Assembly: GCF_015056685.1 (NCBI RefSeq)
Contig: NZ_SVFW01000033.1
Coordinates: 1-44,075, forward strand
Source: Butyrivibrio sp.
GTDB taxonomy: Bacteria > Bacillota > Clostridia > Lachnospirales > Lachnospiraceae
Direction of reading: 5' to 3'
DNA length: 44,075 nt
Shown: positions 32,403 through 40,304 of the stretch, one piece after another
Numbering within the stretch: the first letter of the stretch is position 1
Layout: each line of letters starts with the position of its first letter
Program-made: the position numbers and the translations under genes
Notes under the pieces: model-generated
What the model saw: the letters and a program-made list of their open reading frames with translations, nothing else
Database searches by the model: none
Told to the model about the DNA's origin: nothing

Positions 32403-33856
32403 CCCAAAATGCTGTATATATAATCCATATCCAGGTTATCTCTGACGACCTTAGCCAGCCTGTCATACTCGTTTTCTTTAAAGGCCTTGTAATTTACTGC
32501 CTCTCCAAGCTTTATGCCTTTTTTATCTGCTATCTTTTTTACCAGGTTAAGGGCTATGTCACCTTCATCGAAGACTCCGTGAACATAGGTGCCAAAAACA
32601 TTCTCCTGCTGGTATGACAAAAGAGCTTTTCCATTTCTGCCCTTAGTCTCACCCATATGTATTTCATAACCTGTATATTTTGCTCCTGAGAGCACATCAA
32701 AGAAGCCATCCATCCGGTCAAAAGTACCTTCACACTGGGTTCTTCTTTTTTTATCCTTAAGCATAGTTTCTACAGGCAAAAGGCCAAGTCCCTTAATACT
32801 TCCACCCTCTTCAACTTTGTCAGGATCGCTTATTATTCCTCCAAGCATCTGAAAGCCCCCACATATACCGATAACAGGGCAGGAGGCAGATTTTCTTTTT
32901 ACAAAAGCCCCCATTCCGGACTCACGCATCCACCTAAGGTCCCCTATAGTATTCTTACTGCCGGGGATGATGATAAGGTCCGCGCTCTCTATATCTCTGG
33001 GATTTGTTATAAATCTTACGTTTACCCCATCTATGCTTTCAAATGGAGCAACATCAGTAAAATTGGATATCCTGGGAAGCCTTACTACTGCAACCTCTAT
33101 TGAAGGGCCACTCTCCTGCCTGTGATCCGTAAGCCTTTCGCTAAGACTGTCCTCATCATCAATAAGAAGCCTTGTATATGGCACCGTTCCTACAACAGGC
33201 ACATGTCCCATCTCTTCTATCATTTCTATGCCTGAATCAAGAAGACTCTTATCTCCTCTGAACTTGTTGATGATCAGGCCCTTTACTCTTTCTCTCTCGT
33301 CTTTTTCAAGGAGTTCCAAAGTACCAAGGAGCTGGGCAAATACACCTCCCCTGTCGATATCCCCCACAAGAAGGACCGGCGCATCAATGAGCTTTGCAAG
33401 TCCCATGTTGACTATATCATCTGCCTTCAGATTGATCTCCGCAGGGCTTCCTGCGCCCTCAACCACAATAATGTCTGCCTGCTTTTCAAGCTCGTGATAG
33501 GCTGCAAGTATATCGGGTATCAGTTTCTTTTTATATTTAAAATACTCTCTGGCAGGCATATTACCTATAACTTCGCCATTTACTATAACCTGGGAGCCAA
33601 TGTCATTTGTGGGCTTCAAGAGAACAGGATTCATGTACACTGAAGGCTTTACTCCTGCGCATTCCGCCTGCATTGCCTGGGCTCTTCCAAGCTCTAATCC
33701 ATCCTCTGTGACAAAAGAGTTAAGCGCCATATTTTGGGATTTGAAGGGCATAACTCTATACCCGTCCTGTTTAAATACCCGGCAAAGGCCGCCTGCTAAA
33801 AGGCTCTTTCCCACATTGGACATAGTTCCCTGAACCATTATTACTTTTGTTTTCAT
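32399..33856 (-). CDS. cbiP: Cobyric acid synthase CbiP
   Basis: Amidates the b, d, e and g side chains of adenosylcobyrinate diamide using glutamine and ATP. It has 485 residues. The N-terminal ATPase contains VQGTMSNVGKS and PFKSQNMALNSFVT. The C-terminal glutamine amidotransferase has CPVIGICGGFQMLGG with nucleophile Cys and a late His in GTYVHGVFD. It lies between the ABC importer genes and the ring-contraction genes of the operon. Confidence 0.96.
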   Translation of the reverse strand: MKTKVIMVQGTMSNVGKSLLAGGLCRVFKQDGYRVMPFKSQNMALNSFVTEDGLELGRAQAMQAECAGVKPSVYMNPVLLKPTNDIGSQVIVNGEVIGNMPAREYFKYKKKLIPDILAAYHELEKQADIIVVEGAGSPAEINLKADDIVNMGLAKLIDAPVLLVGDIDRGGVFAQLLGTLELLEKDERERVKGLIINKFRGDKSLLDSGIEMIEEMGHVPVVGTVPYTRLLIDDEDSLSERLTDHRQESGPSIEVAVVRLPRISNFTDVAPFESIDGVNVRFITNPRDIESADLIIIPGSKNTIGDLRWMRESGMGAFVKRKSASCPVIGICGGFQMLGGIISDPDKVEEGGSIKGLGLLPVETMLKDKKRRTQCEGTFDRMDGFFDVLSGAKYTGYEIHMGETKGRNGKALLSYQQENVFGTYVHGVFDEGDIALNLVKKIADKKGIKLGEAVNYKAFKENEYDRLAKVVRDNLDMDYIYSILG

Positions 33857-33860
33857 ATAT

Positions 33861-34655
33861 TTACCTGTTTATAAGCTGAAAAAGAGCGTTTGAATAGCCT
33901 CTAAGTCCGTCAATCAGCGTCTTACCACTACCCTTTTCCATATGATATATATCTTCTATAATCTCACCGGTTATTATTTCTTCTGGTCTTCCAACAGCTA
34001 CTACTCTTCCATCATTTATCGCTACCACTTTATCAGCAAGTGCCTCCACAAATTCAAGGTCATGGATAGAGAGCACAACAGCTATGTTTTCTCTTTTAGC
34101 CATCCTCTTTATTATGGACAGGATATCCACCTTGAACTGGATATCAAGAAAAGAAGTGGGCTCATCAAGGATCATTATCTCAGGCTCCTGACAGATTGCT
34201 CTTGCAAGCATGATCCTCTGGCGCTGCCCGTCGCTCAGTTTACTAAAGTCATTCTCTGCTACTTCTTTTGCATCAACCAAAGCGATCGACTGATCAACTT
34301 TTTCCCAGTCCTTTGGAGATAGTATTCCAAGTCTTCCTGTATAAGGGTATCTCCCTGTTGCCACCACTTCTCTTGCGGACATAAGCTGCGGCGTGATCCT
34401 CTTTGTTGTGACCAAAGACATAACAGTTGAGAGTTCTTCGCCATTTACAAGTTTGTCCTCTTTTTCTTTTATATAGATATTTCCTGATAGTTTCTCAATC
34501 TGCCTTGTGATGGTATTAAGGATTGTGGACTTGCCTGCCCCGTTTGGGCCTATGAGGGCGATGATCTCCCCCGGCATAACTTCCATTGTGATATCTGTCA
34601 CTACTTCTTTTTGATAGCCAACATCAAGCTTGTAAGTTCTTAATACTTTATTCAC
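33861..34655 (-). CDS. btuD: Cobalamin/siderophore-type ABC importer ATPase
   Basis: ATPase of a FecCD/BtuCD-type importer, 264 residues. It shows Walker A GPNGAGKST, signature LSDGQRQR (Asp in place of the second Gly, frequent in this family), Walker B IMILDEPTSFLD and H-loop SIHDLEF. It overlaps the permease gene by eight bases and precedes cbiP by four bases. Its place under the cobalamin riboswitch argues for a corrinoid, cobalt-tetrapyrrole or related substrate; the symbol is assigned by context. Confidence 0.9.
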   Translation of the reverse strand: MNKVLRTYKLDVGYQKEVVTDITMEVMPGEIIALIGPNGAGKSTILNTITRQIEKLSGNIYIKEKEDKLVNGEELSTVMSLVTTKRITPQLMSAREVVATGRYPYTGRLGILSPKDWEKVDQSIALVDAKEVAENDFSKLSDGQRQRIMLARAICQEPEIMILDEPTSFLDIQFKVDILSIIKRMAKRENIAVVLSIHDLEFVEALADKVVAINDGRVVAVGRPEEIITGEIIEDIYHMEKGSGKTLIDGLRGYSNALFQLINR

Positions 34656-35670
34656 TTCGTCTCTCCCCTCGCCTTAATAGCAGCAGGATGACAACAGGTG
34701 CAAGTCCCACAGCTGTCACAGAACTGATACTAAGTTCCGTAGGCGCAAAGGCTGTCCTTGCTATATCATCGCAGATAAGTGTAATAATCGCTCCTCCAAG
34801 GAAACATGCAGGTATCATGATAAGTGGCTTTGCTGTTTTTAAAATGCCTCTCATGATATGTGGAACTGCTATTCCCACAAAAGATATAGGCCCGGCAAAA
34901 GCTGTCACCGTTGCCGACAAAAGGCTTGATGCAAGAATAAGGATTACTCGTAATGCCTTTATATTAACTCCCATGTTCCTTGCATACGCTTCACCAAGCT
35001 GATATGCGCCAATAGGCTTTGAGAGCATGAATGATAAAAAAAGGCACGCAATCACAAAGCCTAATGATATCTGCACATGCTCCATTGTAGTTCCCGAAAA
35101 ACTCCCAAGGGACCAGTTATGGAGATTAACTATATTGGAATCCTCTGCAAAACACACAACAAAATCAGTTATTGCAGAGCATATATATCCGATCATAACG
35201 CCGCATACTACTAAAAGAGACATACTGCGAACTTTACCGGCCAGGATCAGGACAATCCCCATGGAAAGAAGTGACCCCAAAAATGCTGCAGCTATCATTC
35301 CAAAAGATGAAAATACCCTGCCGCTTTTTAATAAAAAGACCATTACAAGTGCGACAAAGAGCTTGGCTGATGAAGACACACCAAGCACATAAGGCCCTGC
35401 AATGGGATTTCCAAAAAATACCTGTAATAAGAAGCCTGAAACAGCCAGCGCTCCGCCCATGATAACTGCCGCAAGGATCCTTGGCAGTCTTATTGTCAGT
35501 AAAATATTCCTGGCAAACTCATCTACTGATCCATTAAAAAGAGCATAAAGCTCTTTGATGCCTATATCTGCACTTCCTGTCAGCACAGAAATACACCCAA
35601 GGATCACAAGTAGAACTACCAATATGAAAATAATAAGAATCTGATCAGCGGTTCTTTTTTGCAAAATCAT
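34648..35670 (-). CDS. btuC: Cobalamin/siderophore-type ABC importer permease
   Basis: FecCD-family permease, 340 residues with about ten hydrophobic segments. Typical motifs are RLPRILAAVIMGGALAVSGF near the N-terminus, FFGNPIAGPYVLGVSSSAKL, GEAYARNMGVNIKALR and AGPISFVGIAVPHIMR. It overlaps the binding-protein gene by four bases and the ATPase gene by eight, so it is a dedicated three-part transporter. Heme and siderophore importers share this family; the B12 assignment rests on operon and riboswitch. Confidence 0.92.
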   Translation of the reverse strand: MILQKRTADQILIIFILVVLLVILGCISVLTGSADIGIKELYALFNGSVDEFARNILLTIRLPRILAAVIMGGALAVSGFLLQVFFGNPIAGPYVLGVSSSAKLFVALVMVFLLKSGRVFSSFGMIAAAFLGSLLSMGIVLILAGKVRSMSLLVVCGVMIGYICSAITDFVVCFAEDSNIVNLHNWSLGSFSGTTMEHVQISLGFVIACLFLSFMLSKPIGAYQLGEAYARNMGVNIKALRVILILASSLLSATVTAFAGPISFVGIAVPHIMRGILKTAKPLIMIPACFLGGAIITLICDDIARTAFAPTELSISSVTAVGLAPVVILLLLRRGERRSE

Positions 35671-37154
35671 TCCTCTAACCTGTACAAAAAGCTAAGTTTT
35701 TTTGTATCGCCTTCAAGTATATTATTAACGTCCTCTATAAAATCAGCAGCGCTTGTGCTCTGCTGAAAAAAGCTCTCCGGAAGGCAATATAACATGCCGC
35801 TTTTAAAAGCTTTAAACTCTCCAAGAAGCGGCATCTTTTCCGTCAGTTCTTTTTTCCTGTCTATATTTCCCTCGATGGTGCCGTTGTATATAAGCAGGTC
35901 TGCGTCTTTTGCCCCTGCATAAAAATCCTCCACTGTAATATTCATAGTGGAAAGATTACTATCTTCTTCGTCAGTCAAACCTTTTGGAACATAAATGCCT
36001 CCCGCCAGATCTATCATGGAGCTTATATAATCTCCATTTTGTCTGACTGTCACTGTTCCATTTGAATTAATAGAAAAAACTGCTACCGATTTCCCTGTTT
36101 TTTCTTTTACTTTAACCTCATTTACTCTTTTTTCCTGCTCATCAAAAAGAGCTGTTGCTTCATCAAGTTTGTTATAAATTACTCCGTAGAGTTTTACCCA
36201 CTCAAGTCTTCCAAGAGGGTCACTCTCATAGCTTGAGCGCTCTATCATAACTGTGATTCCAAGGCTTTTAAGTTTCTCATAGACCTCCGGGTTGTGATAG
36301 ATCATCGTATTTTCTATTGCAAAATTGCAGCCTTCCGATAAAAGAAGCTCATAGTCAGGTGCCGAATATTTCCCCGCATAGAGAAGGCTGCCGCTCTCCA
36401 TGGCCTTTTTTGCCTCTTCTATTGACCAGTCTTCTTTTTTGGTGCCTGATAGTCTTATACTGTCCAGAGCTCCTATTGAAGCAATAAGGTCCATTACAGA
36501 TGTTGACACCAGATAAGTTTTATCAGTCTTTATTGTTTCATATTGGGAAGCCGCATCTGAGCAGCTCTGCAAAAAACTCTGCTCTAAATCTCCACTTCCA
36601 ATAGTTATGAAATTGTATCTGTTTTTCTCGCTATCCTCGTAAAAGTCGACCTTAAACTCTTTTGCATACTTAAGTTCAAGGCTTCCTGTAAGACTTAGTC
36701 CTTCCGTCGAAGCGCTTCCTAAGTTTATTACCGGGGCTGTGCTCTCTTTTGAAGAGATGTCTTTTTCTCCTGTTCCATGAACGTTAAGCCTATACTCTAT
36801 CTCATGGGGCGTACTCATGGCAGTTGTATCCGCAATCACCGTAAATTCCCGATCAAATTCAGGAACAGGTATAGTAAACTTTGATTTTTCTCCGGCCGAA
36901 GCCTCGTTAAGAAATTTTTGCCCATCAACTATCATGTAATCATAGTTTGAACTGGACCATGTGACCACTACTTTGATCTTTCCATCCTTCACTACTACTT
37001 CAGTCGGAGATTCAACTGTTGCTTTACCGCTTCCTCCCTCTAAAGAAACTTCGCAAACATATTCTCCGTCGGCAAGTATTTTGTTTTCTGTATTCTGGCC
37101 ACAACCCGTAATTATGAGCAAAAGAGCTATGATCATTGCAAGTGTCTTTTTCAA
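35667..37154 (-). CDS. btuF: ABC importer binding lipoprotein with an extra N-terminal beta domain
   Basis: Surface receptor of the importer, 495 residues against about 270-330 for usual class III binding proteins. The lipobox IITGC gives Cys18. Residues about 28-125 form an extra domain beginning DGEYVCEVSLEGGSGKA, containing WSSSNYDYMIVDG, and ending STPHEIEYRLNV. I read it as an Ig-like, NEAT-like fold; that is an inference. Residues about 175-495 are the TroA/BtuF-like binding fold (VSTSVMDLIASIGALDSI, ENTMIYHNPEVYEKLKSLGI). It lies 26 bases after the cobaltochelatase gene, whose product ends in a comparable domain. Confidence 0.88.
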   Translation of the reverse strand: MKKTLAMIIALLLIITGCGQNTENKILADGEYVCEVSLEGGSGKATVESPTEVVVKDGKIKVVVTWSSSNYDYMIVDGQKFLNEASAGEKSKFTIPVPEFDREFTVIADTTAMSTPHEIEYRLNVHGTGEKDISSKESTAPVINLGSASTEGLSLTGSLELKYAKEFKVDFYEDSEKNRYNFITIGSGDLEQSFLQSCSDAASQYETIKTDKTYLVSTSVMDLIASIGALDSIRLSGTKKEDWSIEEAKKAMESGSLLYAGKYSAPDYELLLSEGCNFAIENTMIYHNPEVYEKLKSLGITVMIERSSYESDPLGRLEWVKLYGVIYNKLDEATALFDEQEKRVNEVKVKEKTGKSVAVFSINSNGTVTVRQNGDYISSMIDLAGGIYVPKGLTDEEDSNLSTMNITVEDFYAGAKDADLLIYNGTIEGNIDRKKELTEKMPLLGEFKAFKSGMLYCLPESFFQQSTSAADFIEDVNNILEGDTKKLSFLYRLEE

Positions 37155-37180
37155 AATAAATGCCTCCGGATTAGAAAATA

Positions 37181-38806
37181 TTACTGTGTTACAGAAACTT
37201 TATGATCGTACCACTTGCCCTTTTCACCTAAAATGGCAAGGTCGAACTCCTCTGAAAGCTTCTCTACAGGAACATCAAAACCATTTACGGTTTCTTTGCT
37301 TCCATCGCTGTAAGTAACCTCAACGTCATAAGGCTGAAGCCAGTCTGCTTCATTATTCTCAGCATCGGCTGCTGTTCCAACATAGAGATTAACTATCTTT
37401 TTGGAAACAAGCGCAATTGAAACATACGCTGTTCCATCTTCATTTACTGTCAGTGTGCCTTTTCCATTGTTGGCTTCATTGACACGGAACATACTTGAAT
37501 CTGTGTTAAAAGAAACTTCGTAAGTACCTTTTTCAAGAGCTATACCAGATTCCTCTGATTTTACTGAATCACTGTTTTTTTTTATTGCATCAGCTGTGTG
37601 CTGAACATAAAGAGCCTCAACATTCTCGATTCGGCCAAGACCTGCGATCTGGCAATCAACCAAAAGGCCTGCTGCCTCAAACATTGACTTCCATGAATCC
37701 TCGTCATCACCTGCCATGTCATTGTTGGCATGATCTCCTGCAACAACCATAAGTGGTCTTAAGATAACCTTTGTATAACCTGCTTCCTGAACTGCAGCGA
37801 TCACATTTTCGCATGATGTTTCTTCAGGCTCACCCTCTACAGTTCCGATGAAAACATTCTTGTAGCCAAGTTCTTTCATCTGAGTCTGCATCTGAGAATA
37901 GGTAACCTTTGCAGCATGGCTTGTGCCATGGCCCATGAATACAAAAGCAGTCTGCTCATCTGCAGCCTTTTCAAGACTCTCAAAGCCAGCATCCAAAAGA
38001 GCTGCATTTGTTATCTCTTTTGCTACAGTCTGCTTATCTTCGTTGACGATCGTTGCATCAGCGCCAACTTCTCCAAGAAGTGGCTCTGAGATCTTAACTG
38101 TTTCAAAAGAATCAGCGTATTTATTAACTGTTTCAACAAGCTCGTCGTACTCTGCACCATGCATAAGGTGTGTAGGCTGGATCACAAGATTTTTTACGCC
38201 ATTATCAACTGCTCTTGTAAGAGCCTGATCCACATTATCGATCTTCTCACCATCTCTTGCCTGAATATGGTTGATAATGATCTGAGCTGTAAATGCTCTT
38301 CTTACTGAATAATCAGGATTTGCTGCAGCAATTGCCTTTTCAATTCCGCCAATATCCTCAACGCGGCTGTCATTAAAAGACGTACCAAAGCTTACAACAA
38401 GGATCTCATTTTCACCTATTTCGTCCTGATTAAGCGGATCATCCAATGAAGCATCACCTGTATCTCTTCCAAAATAATCAGGATCAGCAAATTCTCCTTC
38501 GACCATTTCTTTCTGTGCATCAGTGAGTGCATCCCAAGCCTCCTTGGCAGCAGCGCACTGAGCATCTGTCTCATCTGTCCTTGTCTGAACATAGATAGCA
38601 TCAATTAAAGCAGCTACCTTATCAGCAGCTTCCTGATCAGATGTTTCCTGAGTAGTAGCTGCTTCCGTGCTTGCCTGTGTTTCTGCTGCGGCTGATGTTT
38701 CTGTAGCAGCACTCTCGGAATTACCTGCCTGACTGCTGCCGCAACCGCAAACTGCAAGTGCTGTCAAAGCTGTCAGAACAAGTGTAGTAACTAGATTCTT
38801 TTTCAT
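37181..38806 (-). CDS. cbiK: Exported sirohydrochlorin cobaltochelatase CbiK, lipoprotein with accessory domains
   Basis: Type II chelatase that would insert cobalt into sirohydrochlorin. It has 541 residues, about twice the usual CbiK. The N-terminus is a signal peptide with a lipobox at Cys20 or Cys22, then a Thr/Ala/Glu linker to about 55 and a short helical segment (56-105). The CbiK core spans about 133-410, with probable catalytic or metal-binding His in PTHLMHGAEY (His213) and FMGHGTSH (His293), plus GDHANNDMAGDDE (about 357-369). Residues about 426-541 form a beta-rich C-terminal domain (GTYEVSFNTDSSMF to KWYDHKVSV) that resembles NEAT-type modules. The ribosome binding site AAAGGAGAGG precedes the ATG. 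It is the first gene after the cobalamin riboswitch. An extracytoplasmic chelatase is known in Desulfovibrio; the coupling to an importer here is inferred. Confidence 0.9.
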   Translation of the reverse strand: MKKNLVTTLVLTALTALAVCGCGSSQAGNSESAATETSAAAETQASTEAATTQETSDQEAADKVAALIDAIYVQTRTDETDAQCAAAKEAWDALTDAQKEMVEGEFADPDYFGRDTGDASLDDPLNQDEIGENEILVVSFGTSFNDSRVEDIGGIEKAIAAANPDYSVRRAFTAQIIINHIQARDGEKIDNVDQALTRAVDNGVKNLVIQPTHLMHGAEYDELVETVNKYADSFETVKISEPLLGEVGADATIVNEDKQTVAKEITNAALLDAGFESLEKAADEQTAFVFMGHGTSHAAKVTYSQMQTQMKELGYKNVFIGTVEGEPEETSCENVIAAVQEAGYTKVILRPLMVVAGDHANNDMAGDDEDSWKSMFEAAGLLVDCQIAGLGRIENVEALYVQHTADAIKKNSDSVKSEESGIALEKGTYEVSFNTDSSMFRVNEANNGKGTLTVNEDGTAYVSIALVSKKIVNLYVGTAADAENNEADWLQPYDVEVTYSDGSKETVNGFDVPVEKLSEEFDLAILGEKGKWYDHKVSVTQ

Positions 38807-38849
38807 TTTTCCTCTCCTTTACAGGGATTTCATTCTGCAACTTTGACGC

Positions 38850-38884
38850 AATAAAAAGAAAAAGACCACATGCGTAGTGGTCTT
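38850..38884 (-). terminator. Riboswitch expression-platform terminator
   Basis: On the minus strand an 8-bp stem (38884-38877 with 38869-38862) and loop TACGCAT is followed by a T-rich tract TTTTTCTTTTT. It lies between the cobalamin aptamer and the cbiK ribosome binding site, as expected for B12-dependent premature termination. Confidence 0.85.
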
Positions 38885-38954
38885 CAAATTCAGATAGATA
38901 TATCAAAAGATATTTCACATGAATCTGATTCGAAGTCCGCAAATCAAAATTGCA

Positions 38955-39112
38955 AAACTTAGGCAGGTCTCCTGACTTCGATCAACATCTGTGCTATCTT
39001 CCCAATTTCTCAGTGATAACAAGCACAGACTCCCTAACACAGTGACGGCTTCGCTCCGGATTCTCACCGGATTCCCTTTTCACCCATCCGCAATGATGGA
39101 CACCTAAGCTCC
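38955..39112 (-). ncRNA. Cobalamin riboswitch
   Basis: Read on the minus strand, the element has P1 arms CTTAGG (39108-39103) and CCTAAG (38963-38958). It contains the conserved core GGGAATCCGGTGAGAATCCG (about 39076-39057), the B12-box region GCCGTCACTG (39049-39040), and AGGAGACCTGCC near the 3' end. This arrangement is diagnostic of the adenosylcobalamin-class riboswitch. It sits 150 bases upstream of cbiK, with a terminator hairpin at 38862-38884 as the output. It should repress the whole twelve-gene B12 and importer operon when cobalamin is plentiful. Confidence 0.95.
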
Positions 39113-39177
39113 ATGAAATCTATTATTTTTTTCTATGTCAAACTAACACAAAAGAAAAATACTGTCAATTCCGCCTC

Positions 39178-39205
39178 TTGCTTCTTTAAGATCATTATGT
39201 ATAAT
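39178..39205 (+). promoter_or_regulatory. Candidate promoter of lrgAB
   Basis: TTGCTT (39178-39183), a 16-base spacer and a perfect TATAAT (39200-39205) lie about 38 bases before the lrgA ATG. Confidence 0.5.
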
Positions 39206-39242
39206 AGGAAGGTACTTTTTTTGTAATATCGAGGAAAAATTA

Positions 39243-39605
39243 ATGAAGTATTTAAAACAGTTTCTTATTATTCTGGCGATTTCTCTTTTGGGTGAGATAT
39301 TAAAAACTCTTCTCCCGCTACCAATACCAGCCAGTATCTATGGAATGGTCCTTATGTTTGTCTTTCTCCTCACAGGAATCCTCAAACTCGATCAGGTAAA
39401 GGACGCAGGTAAATTTCTCATTGAGATCATGCCTGTTTTATTTATCCCTGCCGGCGTTGGCCTTATGTCATCATGGAATGTACTTAAGCCGGTTCTTATC
39501 CCCGTATCGGTTATTACTGTGATCACGATCTTTACAGTAATGGCTGCCACCGGATTAGTATCACAGTTTATCATCCGTAGGGACAAGAAGGAGAAAACAT
39601 TATGA
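39243..39605 (+). CDS. lrgA: LrgA/CidA family membrane protein
   Basis: A small holin-like membrane protein, 120 residues with four hydrophobic segments. The family motif LPIPASIYGMVLMFVFLL is at about 26-43, with PAGVGLM in the middle. LrgA/CidA proteins act with LrgB/CidB in control of murein hydrolase activity, and in some bacteria in pyruvate or small-acid transport. GAGG lies seven to ten bases before the ATG. The ATGA overlap with lrgB shows translational coupling. Confidence 0.92.
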   Translation: MKYLKQFLIILAISLLGEILKTLLPLPIPASIYGMVLMFVFLLTGILKLDQVKDAGKFLIEIMPVLFIPAGVGLMSSWNVLKPVLIPVSVITVITIFTVMAATGLVSQFIIRRDKKEKTL

Positions 39606-40294
39606 ACGAATTTATGCAAAGCAGCGCCTATGCAGGCGTAACAATAAGCCTTATTTCTTACGGTCTTGGAAACTTCCTTAAAAAGAAAACAGGCCTTGGA
39701 CTTTTTAATCCGCTTCTTATTTCAATGATAGTGACAATGCTGGTTTTGCTTGGATGCGGAATCGATTACAGCACCTACAACGAAGGAGCCAAATATCTTA
39801 GCTGGCTTTTGACACCTGCTACTGTGTGTCTTGCCATTCCTTTATATGAAGAATGGGAGCTTCTTAAAAGCAATGCCAAAGCCGTTGTTATCGGTATTTT
39901 TTCAGGGGTTATAACAAGCCTTGTGACAGTATTTGTACTTGCCAAGCTCATGGGGCTTTCTCATGAAAGCTATGTAACACTCCTTCCAAAGTCAATCACA
40001 ACAGCCATAGGAATGGGCGTTTCACAGGAGCTTGGAGGATATGTAACTATCACAGTTGCAGTTATTGTCATCACCGGAGTTTTAGGAAATATCTTAGCTG
40101 AAATTATCTTTAAACTCTTTAGGATACATGAGCCTATATCCAAAGGCCTTGCCCTAGGTACTGCAGCTCACGCAATAGGAACTGCCAAAGCTATGGAGAT
40201 CGGCGAGATAGAAGGTGCCATGAGTTCACTTTCAATAGCTGTAGCCGGCATCCTGACTGTCATATTTGCATCAGTCTTCGCAGGACTTATCTGA
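39602..40294 (+). CDS. lrgB: LrgB/CidB family membrane protein
   Basis: Partner of LrgA, 230 residues with about six to seven membrane segments. Family landmarks are KKTGLGLFNPLLIS, LLTPATVCLAIPLYE, LLPKSITTAIGMGVS and GLALGTAAHAIGTAKAME. Members export or import small organic acids, or control murein hydrolases, depending on the organism. It overlaps lrgA by four bases and ends only ten bases from the convergent FtsX-type permease gene, so no separate terminator is visible. Confidence 0.94.
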   Translation: MNEFMQSSAYAGVTISLISYGLGNFLKKKTGLGLFNPLLISMIVTMLVLLGCGIDYSTYNEGAKYLSWLLTPATVCLAIPLYEEWELLKSNAKAVVIGIFSGVITSLVTVFVLAKLMGLSHESYVTLLPKSITTAIGMGVSQELGGYVTITVAVIVITGVLGNILAEIIFKLFRIHEPISKGLALGTAAHAIGTAKAMEIGEIEGAMSSLSIAVAGILTVIFASVFAGLI

Positions 40295-40304
40295 TCTGGG
40301 CAGC

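Larger units (their letters stand above)
38807..39242. other. Divergent regulatory region between cbiK and lrgA
   Basis: This gene-free stretch is occupied by the cbiK leader: terminator at 38850-38884 and cobalamin riboswitch at 38955-39112. The B12 operon promoter should lie at about 39115-39170; TTGACA-like sequences occur there on the minus strand but I could not settle a -10. The lrgA promoter follows at 39178-39205. Confidence 0.75.
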
